From Hyphomicrobiales bacterium (GTDB lineage: Bacteria; Pseudomonadota; Alphaproteobacteria; Rhizobiales; Xanthobacteraceae): a DNA stretch of 22,300 bases. The stretch covers positions 1 through 22,300 of the forward strand of contig JACQTM010000045.1 in assembly GCA_016210825.1 (NCBI GenBank), read 5' to 3'. Shown here in pieces: positions 1-6,679 of this stretch (within the stretch, counting starts at the first letter, position 1; each line of letters starts with the position of its first letter). The notes below the pieces were generated by a model. The model ran no database searches and was not told the origin of the DNA. It saw only the letters and a program-made list of their open reading frames with translations. Position numbers and translations under genes: made by a program.

Positions 1-563
1 CGGTCGTCGGCGTTTTTCTTGCGCTCATTTTGTCCTGGTGGATGAATACGCTGACATGGGAAAATTTCGTTGACGCGCTGCTCAACGCGACCAAGACAAG
101 CTGCATGATCGCATTCATCCTCGCCGGCGCCGCCTATCTTACGGCGGCGATGGGTTTCACCGGCATTCCGCGCGCGCTCGCCGAATGGATCACGAGCTAC
201 AATCTCTCGCAGTGGTCACTACTTATCGTGCTGACGATCTTTTACATCATTCTCGGTTGCTTTCTCGATGGCATCTCGATGGTTGTACTGACAACCTCGA
301 TCATCATCCCACTGGTGGAAAAGGCAGGCTTCGATCTGATCTGGTTCGGCATCTATGTTGTGCTCGTCGTCGAAATGGCGCAAATCACGCCGCCGGTCGG
401 ATTCAATCTCTATGTGCTGCAGGGCATGACTGGGCGCAACATTTTCACCATCGGCGTTTATACGTTACCGCTGTTCTTACTTATGTGCGCCGCAGTCGCG
501 CTCATCGTCATCTTTCCGCAAATCGTGCTGTGGCTGCCGTCGACGATGTTGGACGTCAAATGA
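1..563 (+). CDS. TRAP transporter large permease, DctM type (3' part only)
   Basis: This is the C-terminal part of the large membrane subunit of a tripartite ATP-independent periplasmic (TRAP) transporter, which imports organic acids or similar solutes using an ion gradient and a periplasmic binding protein. The reading frame is open from base 3 to the TGA at 561-563 and gives 186 residues; the start lies before the window. The family is usually about 425-440 residues, so somewhat under half is visible. The segment is almost entirely hydrophobic, with about four to five membrane spans. It contains the conserved DctM stretch EMAQITPPVGFNLYVLQG followed by MTGR, and the upstream LDGISMVVLTTSIIIP segment, both typical of the family. 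A TTG at base 30 is only an internal codon. Substrate cannot be told from this fragment. The partner genes (binding protein and small permease) would lie to the left. Confidence 0.9.
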   Translation, partial: VVGVFLALILSWWMNTLTWENFVDALLNATKTSCMIAFILAGAAYLTAAMGFTGIPRALAEWITSYNLSQWSLLIVLTIFYIILGCFLDGISMVVLTTSIIIPLVEKAGFDLIWFGIYVVLVVEMAQITPPVGFNLYVLQGMTGRNIFTIGVYTLPLFLLMCAAVALIVIFPQIVLWLPSTMLDVK

Positions 564-581
564 CGGTGTTGGAAAAATTGG

Positions 582-614
582 TGGGGCGCCCGGCGGCTTT
601 TGCCGGACGCCCCA
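582..614 (-). terminator. Hairpin terminator between the converging TRAP permease and rnpB genes
   Basis: GGGGCG (583-588) pairs with CGCCCC (608-613). The stem continues inward through one mismatch to about 12 bp, closing on a GGCTTTT loop. Reading the - strand, the stem is followed after three bases by CAATTTTTCC, so it fits an intrinsic terminator for rnpB. On the + strand the following bases are not T-rich, so service to the permease gene is less certain. Confidence 0.75.
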
Positions 615-623
615 TACTCAATT

Positions 624-1026
624 TGCCAGCCGGCCTGTAAGCCGGGTTCTGTATGGCATGGCGCCGAAGCGCCATGCGTGACGGCCATTCCTCTGCGACG
701 CCAGTCGCCCGGCGCCTGAAGCAACCTACCCGGACGGCTGATCCGGACCGACCTGGGGATTTCTCCCCGCGCCGTCCCTATTCGGTTTTGCTCCCGGTGG
801 GGTTTGCCGTGCCGCCGCCGTTACCGGCGACGCGGTGCGCTCTTACCGCACCGTTTCACCCTTGCCGCGGATTACGCAACCCGTCCGCGGCGGTCTCGTC
901 TCTGTGGCACTATCCCTGGGGTTACCCCCGCCGGATGTTATCCGGCACCGTTTGTCCGCGGAGCCCGGACTTTCCTCCCCGGCACCCTTTCGAGCTTCGC
1001 CGGAGCGGCCGTCCAACCGACTGACA
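624..1026 (-). ncRNA. rnpB: RNase P RNA (bacterial class A)
   Basis: This is the catalytic RNA of ribonuclease P, which removes 5' leaders from tRNA precursors. On the - strand it shows the universal landmarks in order: AGGAAAGTCCGGGCTC (961-976), the block ending GGGATAGTGCCACAGA, GGTGAAACGGTGCGGTAAGA followed by GCGCACCG, the CAAACCCC...GGGAGCAA block (788-806), and the 3' ACAGAACCCGGCTTACAGGC. The ends were set by the P1 helix: 12 bases at the 5' end (1015-1026) pair without mismatch, allowing G-U, with 12 bases at the 3' end (624-635). This gives about 403 nt, a normal alphaproteobacterial size. Open frames through this region are meaningless. It is transcribed away from the amidase gene and towards the terminator at 582-614. 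Confidence 0.97.
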
Positions 1027-1032
1027 AGTCTA

Positions 1033-1061
1033 GGGATGGGGAGCCGAAGCGGCGGCGTCAA
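1033..1061 (-). promoter_or_regulatory. Candidate rnpB promoter
   Basis: On the - strand TTGACG (1061-1056) is a good -35 element. A 17-base spacer leads to CATCCC (1038-1033), a weak -10, which is followed at normal distance by the inferred RNA 5' end near 1026. The -35 overlaps the TGA stop codon of the upstream amidase gene (1060-1058). The -35 and its position are convincing; the -10 is poor, so the exact element is uncertain. Confidence 0.5.
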
Positions 1062-1915
1062 GTCCCGCTCTCTTCCGGCGGTTCCGACGATGGCGATGGC
1101 GGTACCGAGGCCGGCGTTGGCTGCGGCAGTTGCGAATAGGCCTGAAACGCCGCCCGCACACTCAACAGATGGCCGAGCGTGTCGAGAGTTGAGTTGTCGG
1201 CGATGCCGTCCACGCGCTCGGGCCGGAAATGCCGCTGGAAGGCCGTAACGATGTCCAGCGTCATCTCGTCAAAGGTGCCGGTCGGCGTGATGCCGTATCC
1301 GCATTTCTTCAGCGCGGTTTGCAGTGTCAGCACCGCCTCGCCGGTCTCACCCAAGAGCAGCCGGGTATCGCCGCTGATCGCTGCCGGTTCGACCCACACG
1401 CCGATGCCGGATTCGAACAATAGCCGCCAGGGAAACTTCTCACCGGGGTCTTTTTTGCGCGCGGGCGCGGTGTCCGAATGCGCGACCACGCGCGCCGGCT
1501 CGATATTGTGACGCTTGATAATTCCGCGGCATAGCGCGATCACCGCGGCGATCTGACGGCGCGGGAAATCCGGATAGCCAAATTCATGACCGGGATTGGC
1601 GATCTCGATCCCAATCGAGCGGGAATTAACGTCGGTGTCGCCTTCCCATGAGCCTTCACCCGCGTGCCAGGCGCGGCGCGCTTCCGGCACGGATTGAATA
1701 ATCCGGCCGTCCTCGAAAACGAAATAATGCGCGGAGACTTCGCTGTCCTTCGAGCACAGCGCCTGCAATGCGGCTTGCGCGCTCTCCATGCCAGTATAGT
1801 GCAGCACGATCATGTCGGGCCGGCGGCCGCCGCGCCGCTCACCGTGATTGGGCGAGGGGACGACTTCCGAAGCCAGGAATGTGTCCGGCGGGAAAATGGC
1901 ATCTGAGTTGAGCAT
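1058..1915 (-). CDS. N-acetylmuramoyl-L-alanine amidase, Amidase_2 plus peptidoglycan-binding domain
   Basis: Predicted zinc amidase that cuts the bond between N-acetylmuramic acid and L-alanine in peptidoglycan or muropeptides (AmpD/AmiD family), 285 residues. The Amidase_2 domain spans roughly residues 20-160. The zinc ligands can be placed at H39 (VLHYTG), H146 (VVAHSD) and D156 (KKDPG), and the catalytic glutamate at E104 (GIEIAN). Residues about 185-255 look like a PG_binding_1 domain (GETGEAVLTLQTALKKCGYG, then GTFDEMT...VTAFQRHF). A Pro/Ser-rich tail ends the protein. No signal peptide or lipobox is visible, so it may act on cytoplasmic muropeptides like AmpD, or a different start may be used. 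The ATG start has only a weak ribosome-binding site. It lies between the PRC-barrel gene and rnpB, all on the - strand. Function is well supported; cellular location is not. Confidence 0.92.
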   Translation of the reverse strand: MLNSDAIFPPDTFLASEVVPSPNHGERRGGRRPDMIVLHYTGMESAQAALQALCSKDSEVSAHYFVFEDGRIIQSVPEARRAWHAGEGSWEGDTDVNSRSIGIEIANPGHEFGYPDFPRRQIAAVIALCRGIIKRHNIEPARVVAHSDTAPARKKDPGEKFPWRLLFESGIGVWVEPAAISGDTRLLLGETGEAVLTLQTALKKCGYGITPTGTFDEMTLDIVTAFQRHFRPERVDGIADNSTLDTLGHLLSVRAAFQAYSQLPQPTPASVPPSPSSEPPEESGT

Positions 1916-1972
1916 GACTTGACCATAAGCAAACTGAAGCCTCTCGGCGAGGGAGGAAAAGCAAAATGACTA

Positions 1973-1999
1973 CGGCCCAGGCCGCATCGGCCTGGGCCG
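1973..1999 (-). terminator. Hairpin terminator after the PRC-barrel gene
   Basis: A perfect 11-bp stem (CGGCCCAGGCC, 1973-1983, with its complement 1989-1999) closes a five-base loop. On the - strand it is followed by TAGTCATTTTGCTTTTCC, which is T-rich though not a clean T run. It sits 64 bases past the PRC-barrel stop codon and 58 bases before the amidase start, so it most likely separates those two transcripts. Confidence 0.65.
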
Positions 2000-2062
2000 C
2001 AACGCAACTAACGTCAACTCACAGCACGTGCCTACGCAACGCAACCTAGTTGGATTCGATCC

Positions 2063-2563
2063 TTACCGGTTGGTGGAAGGGGGCGGCGATCCGAGCGGAC
2101 CGGGCCGGCTTCCGAACCCTCCGCTACCTGGTCCCGCGCCGGTGGTGGCGCGCGGCGGTGCGTAACGCTCGAAGTTTTGCGCCTGTTGCAGCTCGTCCTT
2201 CGACATCGAGAGCTTCAGCTTGTCAAACTCGCCGGGCTTTCCCTTGATCATCTGGAAAGAAACGGGCGCAAGTGCCACTTCCTTAGCGCCTACGCCGAGG
2301 AATCCACCGACACTTATGACGTAGGCGAGAATCTGGCCGCTCTTGTCGAACAGTACGTCGCTCACGTCGCCGATCTTTTCGTCATTTGGTCCCATGACGT
2401 CGAGGCCTCGGAACTTCGACGCCAGAAACTGGTCAGATGTCTGTGAGCTGATCACTTTCGCGGAACTATTCGGCGTCGATTGATCTTTCGGCGCGCTCTG
2501 CGCCATGGCTGTGCCGCTCATTAGACTCGCCACGGCGGTCGTGATCAGGAGTTTCTTGAACAT
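2063..2563 (-). CDS. Secreted PRC-barrel domain protein
   Basis: A 166-residue protein of unknown exact role. Residues 1-21 form a clear Sec signal peptide (positive MFKK, hydrophobic core, AMA before Q22), so the mature protein should be periplasmic. Residues about 46-125 match a PRC-barrel fold, with FRGLDVMGPNDEKIGDVSDV and ILAYVISVGGFLGVGAKEVA as typical stretches. The last 30 residues are a Gly/Pro/Arg-rich low-complexity tail. PRC-barrel proteins of this exported type are common in alphaproteobacteria and are often stress-induced; a binding partner is not known. The start is firm: AGGAGG (complement of 2569-2574) lies five bases before the ATG. An exact EcfG-type promoter lies about 95-115 bases upstream, and a terminator follows the gene, so it is probably monocistronic. 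Confidence 0.9.
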   Translation of the reverse strand: MFKKLLITTAVASLMSGTAMAQSAPKDQSTPNSSAKVISSQTSDQFLASKFRGLDVMGPNDEKIGDVSDVLFDKSGQILAYVISVGGFLGVGAKEVALAPVSFQMIKGKPGEFDKLKLSMSKDELQQAQNFERYAPPRATTGAGPGSGGFGSRPGPLGSPPPSTNR

Positions 2564-2655
2564 ATTGGCCTCCTTCTCCCGTGAATTCTTGCACTGACGG
2601 GAACTCGTTTTGTTGAGATAGGGCGAACCGCAGACACGGCCTCGCTTGTGAGGCT

Positions 2656-2680
2656 AACGCCTCGCCGCTGGTGCAGTTCC
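2656..2680 (-). promoter_or_regulatory. EcfG-type general stress sigma factor promoter
   Basis: On the - strand GGAAC (2680-2676) is followed by exactly 16 bases and CGTT (2659-2656). This is an exact match to the consensus GGAAC-N16/17-CGTT recognised by the alphaproteobacterial general stress sigma factor EcfG. Transcription would begin near 2648 and give an 85-base leader to the PRC-barrel gene. The match and its position are seen directly; use by EcfG is inferred. Confidence 0.75.
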
Positions 2681-2857
2681 GGACGATCGGAAAGCTGCTG
2701 CGGGGGAGTGTTCCCTGACGATCGGTGCATGGATAGGCGACGGCATCTGGCAACGTGGTCGTTGGCGTCTTCTTGCAACACTTCCTTAAGGTTAACGCCG
2801 CTCAATGTCCGGTCAGTGGCCGCTTCGCCTGGTGAAAATGGCGGGGTTGCGGTTGCA

Positions 2858-2885
2858 TTGACGCCCAATTGGTCCCATGATAACC
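2858..2885 (+). promoter_or_regulatory. Candidate promoter of the dcw operon
   Basis: TTGACG (2858-2863) is a good -35. The best -10 candidates are GATAAC (2879-2884, 15-base spacer) or ATAACC (2880-2885, 16-base spacer); neither is ideal. The interest lies in its position: it is overlaid by the TGGGN repeats, as expected for a promoter autoregulated by MraZ. The start of transcription would be near 2892, about 85 bases before mraZ. Confidence 0.4.
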
Positions 2886-2897
2886 CACAAAATCCCA
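2863..2897 (-). promoter_or_regulatory. MraZ operator: four TGGGN direct repeats at 10-bp spacing
   Basis: On the - strand, TGGGA (2897-2893), TGGGT (2887-2883), TGGGA (2877-2873) and TGGGC (2867-2863) recur with exactly five bases between them. MraZ of E. coli is known to bind TGGGN direct repeats with 5-bp spacers upstream of its own operon. The same spacing here, directly upstream of mraZ, makes this a strong operator candidate. All four repeats lie on one face of the helix, and they overlap the candidate promoter. Confidence 0.82.
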
Positions 2898-2898
2898 T

Positions 2899-2935
2899 AT
2901 CCGCGATGGTCTCCCCCGTGGGGGATCGCGCGGAT
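2899..2935 (+). other. Structured leader hairpin upstream of mraZ
   Basis: ATCCGCG (2899-2905) pairs with CGCGGAT (2929-2935). An inner stem TCCCC/GGGGA (2912-2916 with 2921-2925) closes a CGTG loop. The sequence CGCGGAT occurs again at 2939-2945, offering an alternative partner for the first arm. There is no T run, so this is not an intrinsic terminator. It could be a leader structure or chance in GC-rich DNA. Confidence 0.35.
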
Positions 2936-2966
2936 TATCGCGGATGGCGGCGTACTCGCATCGCGC

Positions 2967-2972
2967 AAGGGG
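2967..2972 (+). promoter_or_regulatory. Ribosome-binding site that sets the mraZ start
   Basis: AAGGGG lies four bases before the ATG at 2977. An in-frame ATG at 2944 has no such site and would add 11 residues not seen in typical MraZ proteins, so 2977 is preferred. Confidence 0.7.
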
Positions 2973-2976
2973 CGAT

Positions 2977-3456
2977 ATGGATCGGTTCGTCTCGCATTAT
3001 CTTCTACGGCTCGATGCCAAGGGCCGAATATCGGTCCCGGCACCATTCCGCGCAGTGCTGGCGCGGGATGGCTTCGACGGACTTTATTGTTGTCCAGCGC
3101 TCGACCGTCCGGCGCTGGAAGCCGGCGGCAATGCGCTACTGGCGGAGATCGAGCAGCTCGTTTCCGGCTATCCGCCTTTCTCCGAAGAACGCGAGCAGCT
3201 TGCGACCGCGCTCTACGGCACCAGCGAGACATTGAAGATGGACAGCGAGGGCAGGGTGACCCTCACCGATACTTTGAAGGATCACGCCGGCATCATGGAT
3301 GCCGCGGCCTTCATCGGCCTTGGCCACAAATTCCAGATCTGGGCGCCGGACCGCTTTGGCGCGCAACTTTCCGAGGCCACCGGAAAGCTTCGTGCGCTCA
3401 AGAAGCGTTTGAGCGACCAGGGCGCGGCAGTGAACGTGCGTGGAGCACGGGAATGA
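2977..3456 (+). CDS. mraZ: Transcriptional regulator MraZ
   Basis: DNA-binding protein of 159 residues that in studied bacteria binds the operon promoter and controls division and cell wall gene expression. It has two SpoVT/AbrB-like halves, each marked by the family DxxxR motif: DAKGR (13-17, within RLDAKGRISVPAPFR) and DSEGR (89-93). FIGLGHKFQIWAP (112-124) is also typical. MraZ proteins form ring-shaped oligomers, which suits binding to several phased repeats. The chosen start gives MDRFVSHY, matching the usual alphaproteobacterial N-terminus; an upstream in-frame ATG at 2944 would give 170 residues. It is the first gene of the operon, and its stop overlaps the rsmH start as ATGA (3453-3456). 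The TGGGN repeats 80-115 bases upstream make autoregulation likely. Confidence 0.95.
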   Translation: MDRFVSHYLLRLDAKGRISVPAPFRAVLARDGFDGLYCCPALDRPALEAGGNALLAEIEQLVSGYPPFSEEREQLATALYGTSETLKMDSEGRVTLTDTLKDHAGIMDAAAFIGLGHKFQIWAPDRFGAQLSEATGKLRALKKRLSDQGAAVNVRGARE

Positions 3457-4490
3457 TGACGGGCCGCGGCGCCGGGCAACCGGCCGCTGCTGGCGGACTG
3501 GCCCATCATATTCCCGTGCTCAGCCGCGAGGCGATCGGCTTCCTTAATGTGCATGCGGGCGGCATCTATATCGACGGCACGTTCGGTGCCGGCGGTTACA
3601 GCCGCACGATCCTCGACTCCGCCGATTGCCGGGTGATCGGCATCGATCGCGATCAACGCGCCATCGCTCTTGGCGCTGATCTCGTCGAAGCCGCCAAAGG
3701 CCGGCTGACACTGACTGAGGACCGCTTTTCTGCACTGGAGAACATCGCCAGCATGTTGGGATACGCACGCGTTGACGGTGTCGTCCTCGATCTCGGCGTT
3801 TCCTCGATGCAACTCGACGCCGCCGAGCGCGGCTTCTCGTTTCGCAATGACGGTCCGCTCGACATGCGCATGGGCGGTGAAGGCCCAAGTGCAGCCGATG
3901 TGATTGCCTACGCTCCCGAGCGCGATCTCGCCACCATTATTGCGGTTCTCGGCGAAGAGCGCCACGCGCGCGCAGTCGCGCGCGCGATCGTCAAAGCGCG
4001 CGGCGAGGCACCGATCCGCACAACTATCGCTCTTGCCGATATCGTCGGCAAAGTCGTGCACGCGCGCTCTGGTCAAATTCACCCGGCAACGCGAACGTTC
4101 CAAGCCTTGCGCATCTTCGTCAACGAGGAACTCGCCGAGCTTGCTGAAGGTCTTGCCGCGGCCGAGCGAGCGCTCAAGCCGGGCGGCCGTCTCGTTATCG
4201 TCGCCTTCCATTCGCTCGAGGACCGGATCGTCAAAACGTTCCTTGCCGAACGCAGCCGTAGTAGCGGCGGCTCGCGCCATCGTCCGGAAATTGCGTGGGC
4301 GCCAGCGGCCTTCAACGTTTTGACCAAGCGGCCAGTCACGCCGGGGGAGGCGGAAATCGCGCAAAATCCGCGCGCGCGTTCCGCCAAATTGCGCGCTGCC
4401 GAACGGACATCGGCTCCCGTCGCGGATCGGGCGGTCATCGATCTGTTACCGCGCCTGCCGTCGCTTGCGAGCGTGATGGGGAGAAGTTGA
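3453..4490 (+). CDS. rsmH: 16S rRNA (cytosine-1402-N4) methyltransferase
   Basis: SAM-dependent methyltransferase (formerly MraW) that modifies C1402 in the decoding centre of 16S rRNA, 345 residues, acting in the cytoplasm on the small subunit. HIPVL (19-23) and the SAM-binding DGTFGAGGYSR (41-51) open the catalytic domain. VIGIDRD (61-67), LDLGVSSMQLD (112-122), HPATRTFQALRI (210-221) and FHSLEDRIVK (252-261) are all strong family signatures. The start is the first ATG of an ATGATG pair; GGAG lies about seven bases upstream, and the start overlaps the mraZ stop, suggesting translational coupling. The frame extends upstream without a stop, but that part overlaps mraZ and has no family resemblance. 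Its place as second gene of the dcw cluster is the usual one. Confidence 0.97.
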   Translation: MMTGRGAGQPAAAGGLAHHIPVLSREAIGFLNVHAGGIYIDGTFGAGGYSRTILDSADCRVIGIDRDQRAIALGADLVEAAKGRLTLTEDRFSALENIASMLGYARVDGVVLDLGVSSMQLDAAERGFSFRNDGPLDMRMGGEGPSAADVIAYAPERDLATIIAVLGEERHARAVARAIVKARGEAPIRTTIALADIVGKVVHARSGQIHPATRTFQALRIFVNEELAELAEGLAAAERALKPGGRLVIVAFHSLEDRIVKTFLAERSRSSGGSRHRPEIAWAPAAFNVLTKRPVTPGEAEIAQNPRARSAKLRAAERTSAPVADRAVIDLLPRLPSLASVMGRS

Positions 4491-4491
4491 C

Positions 4492-4869
4492 ATGCGACTC
4501 CTCCATGTCCTTGTCATCGCCGCGCTCGTGCTCTCGGCGGCCTATGTCTACAAGATTAAGTTCGACGCAACGCTGCAAGCCGAACGCGTGGCGAAGTTGC
4601 GCAACGAAATCCGGCGCGAGCGTGACGCCGTCGCAGTCCTGCGCGCCGAATGGGCACGGCTCGATAATCCCGCCCGGATCAAAGCGTTGAGCGAGCGGAA
4701 TTTGCCGCTGCGCCAGTTCGAGATGCATCAGATCGACGCTCTCGACCGCCTGCCCGGGCGGCCGCCGCAAGTCGTAAAGCCCGGCAGCGGTGACCCGATT
4801 GGCGCTATGATCGAAAGCACCGATAGCGAATTCCCGACGGGCACGGCGACACCTAAGGGGAGCCGCTGA
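4492..4869 (+). CDS. ftsL: Cell division protein FtsL
   Basis: Small single-span inner membrane protein of the divisome, 125 residues. FtsL forms a complex with FtsB and FtsQ and helps activate the FtsW-FtsI septal synthase. A membrane span covers about residues 4-20 (LHVLVIAALVLSAAYVY). A heptad-like coiled coil follows at about 26-58, then LDNPARIKALSERN (57-70), a typical alphaproteobacterial FtsL stretch. The C-terminal 45 residues are variable and Pro/Gly/Thr-rich. GGGGAGAAG lies just before the ATG, which begins one base after the rsmH stop. Primary sequence is poorly conserved in this family, so the assignment leans partly on position between rsmH and ftsI. FtsB is not encoded in this window. 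Confidence 0.9.
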   Translation: MRLLHVLVIAALVLSAAYVYKIKFDATLQAERVAKLRNEIRRERDAVAVLRAEWARLDNPARIKALSERNLPLRQFEMHQIDALDRLPGRPPQVVKPGSGDPIGAMIESTDSEFPTGTATPKGSR

Positions 4870-6608
4870 TGCATGCACCGCGCGGTGACGCGATGGATGA
4901 AACGACCTGGCGCCAACGCGCGGTCGAGGGGCTATTCCATGGCCGCATCACCGATCGCGTCGCCAAATCGCGTGTACGCATCGGTATGGCGATTGCGGTT
5001 TTTATCCTTGTCTATGGCGTAATCGCCACGCGCCTCGTCATGTTCGCGCTCATACCCGATCCGCAAGTGGTGCGGCGCGGCACGGCGCAGGACCGCGTTT
5101 CCACCGCACGCCCGGACATCATCGATCGTAACGGCGAGATTCTCGCGACCGACGTGCGTACACCGTCGCTGTTCGCCGAGCCGCGCCGAATCATTGACGT
5201 CGATGAGGCGGTCGAGCTCCTCACCGCGGCGGTCCCCGAACTCGATGCAAACGAATTGCGCGAGCGGTTATCGTCGCGCCGCGGCTTCGTCTGGCTCAAG
5301 CGCGAAATCTCGCCGGCGCAGCAGCGGGAAATTCACCGGCTCGGTCTTCCCGGGGTCGGCTTCCTCACCGAAAACAAGCGCATCTATCCAAACGGGCCGG
5401 TGGTGTCGCATGTCACCGGTCACGTCAACATTGATAACCAGGGCATGGCCGGCATCGAGCGCTGGCTCGATGGCCGTGGCCTTGCCGATCTGCATACGGC
5501 GGGCTTCGCAACCGACCGGCTGCAGAAGCCGGTAGAACTTTCGGTCGATCTGCGCGTGCAATACGCCCTGCGCGAAGAGCTCACTGCCGCGCGCGAAAAA
5601 TACAAGGCCATTGCCGCGGCTGGCCTCGTCACCAATGTGCGCACCGGCGAAGTGATCGCCATGGTGTCCGAACCTGACTACGACCCGAACGATCCGCGCC
5701 AGGCGCTCGACAAGTCCCGCATTAACCGCTTGACCACAGGCGTGTTCGAAATGGGTTCAACATTCAAGGCGCTCACGGTGGCGATGGCGCTCGATTCCGG
5801 AAAGATGACGCTCGCCTCCACGTTCGATGCACGTCAGCCGCTGCACTACGGCAAGTTCGAGATCAACGACTATCACGCGCAGAAACGCGTACTGACGTTG
5901 CCGGAGGTCTTCACCTATTCGTCCAACATCGGCGTCGCGCGCATGGCGCTTACACTCGGCGTCGATCACCACAAGGCTTTCTTAAAGAAGATGGGCCAGC
6001 TCGACCGCATGCGCAGCGAACTGCCGGAGAGCACCGATCCGCTCGTCCCCAAGCATTGGGGCGAGATTAACACGGTGACCATCGCTTACGGCCACGGGCT
6101 TTCGGTCGCGCCGCTGCAGGCGGTGATGGGCATCGGCGCGCTCGTCAATGGCGGCAAGCTCATTCCGCCTACCTTCCTCAAGCGCAGCGAGATGGAAGCG
6201 GTGCTGCTCGCCAAGCCCGTGGTCAAGCCCGAGACCAGCGAAAAGATGCGCTATCTCTTGCGGCTCAATGTGGAGAAGGGCACCGGGAGCAGGGCCGACG
6301 TCACCGGATATTATGTCGGCGCCAAGACCGGAACCTCGGAAAAGGTCGTTAACGGCCACTATTCCAAGACCAAGCTGCTCACAAACTTCACCGCGGTTAT
6401 GCCGGCGGACAATCCGCGTTATCTCGTGCTCATCATGCTCGACGAGCCGCAGCCGCTCGCGGAGACCAAGGGCTATGCAACCTCGGGCTGGAATGCGGCG
6501 CCGGTCACCGCTTCCGTGATCGCGCGCATCGCACCGATGCTTGGGATGACGCCGCGCTTCGATCTTCCGCCCGCCGAGCGCCTGATTTTGGTCAAGTCGG
6601 CGCAGTGA
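4869..6608 (+). CDS. ftsI: Septal peptidoglycan transpeptidase FtsI (PBP3, class B penicillin-binding protein)
   Basis: Transpeptidase that cross-links septal peptidoglycan as partner of FtsW; 579 residues, a usual length. A short cytoplasmic N-terminus leads to one membrane span (about 38-61). The non-catalytic pedestal follows, with STARPDIIDRNGEILA (78-93). The transpeptidase domain carries all three active-site motifs: S297-T-F-K300 (nucleophile serine, within FEMGSTFKA), S351-S-N353 (TYSSNIG) and K486-T-G488 (GAKTGTSE). The ATG overlaps the ftsL stop by one base (TGATG, 4867-4871). A second in-frame ATG eight codons later is possible. Nothing in the active site is missing, so it should be a functional beta-lactam target. 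Confidence 0.97.
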   Translation: MHAPRGDAMDETTWRQRAVEGLFHGRITDRVAKSRVRIGMAIAVFILVYGVIATRLVMFALIPDPQVVRRGTAQDRVSTARPDIIDRNGEILATDVRTPSLFAEPRRIIDVDEAVELLTAAVPELDANELRERLSSRRGFVWLKREISPAQQREIHRLGLPGVGFLTENKRIYPNGPVVSHVTGHVNIDNQGMAGIERWLDGRGLADLHTAGFATDRLQKPVELSVDLRVQYALREELTAAREKYKAIAAAGLVTNVRTGEVIAMVSEPDYDPNDPRQALDKSRINRLTTGVFEMGSTFKALTVAMALDSGKMTLASTFDARQPLHYGKFEINDYHAQKRVLTLPEVFTYSSNIGVARMALTLGVDHHKAFLKKMGQLDRMRSELPESTDPLVPKHWGEINTVTIAYGHGLSVAPLQAVMGIGALVNGGKLIPPTFLKRSEMEAVLLAKPVVKPETSEKMRYLLRLNVEKGTGSRADVTGYYVGAKTGTSEKVVNGHYSKTKLLTNFTAVMPADNPRYLVLIMLDEPQPLAETKGYATSGWNAAPVTASVIARIAPMLGMTPRFDLPPAERLILVKSAQ

Positions 6609-6679
6609 TATGGTCATGACGCACCGGAGCTGATTACGCCTTGTCATCGTCCGCCAATGCGGCACATGACGGATTTCGC

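Larger units (their letters stand above)
2564..2976. other. Divergent intergenic control region between the PRC-barrel gene and mraZ
   Basis: This 413-base stretch holds no convincing gene. It contains, left to right: the PRC-barrel ribosome-binding site, an EcfG-type promoter (- strand, 2656-2680), small inverted repeats, TTAAGGTTAA (2786-2795), a candidate dcw promoter (2858-2885), four TGGGN repeats (2863-2897), a leader hairpin (2899-2935) and the mraZ ribosome-binding site. Open frames across it on either strand lack family resemblance. I found no GANTC methylation site in it. Confidence 0.8.

Noticed and set aside
653..1248. Several overlapping open frames around rnpB
   Set aside because: The region is RNase P RNA; these frames translate structured RNA sequence and the amidase antisense strand.
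2786..2795. TTAAGGTTAA as a CtrA binding site
   Set aside because: CtrA sites are TTAA-N7-TTAA; here the two TTAA are only two bases apart and no TTAA lies at the correct distance on either side.
2648..3235. 195-residue + strand frame across the mraZ promoter region
   Set aside because: It overlaps mraZ in another frame, spans promoter and operator elements, and resembles no protein.
3282..4364. 360-residue open frame on the - strand over mraZ and rsmH
   Set aside because: It lies antisense to two well-recognised genes, has no family resemblance, and is a typical open frame of GC-rich coding DNA.
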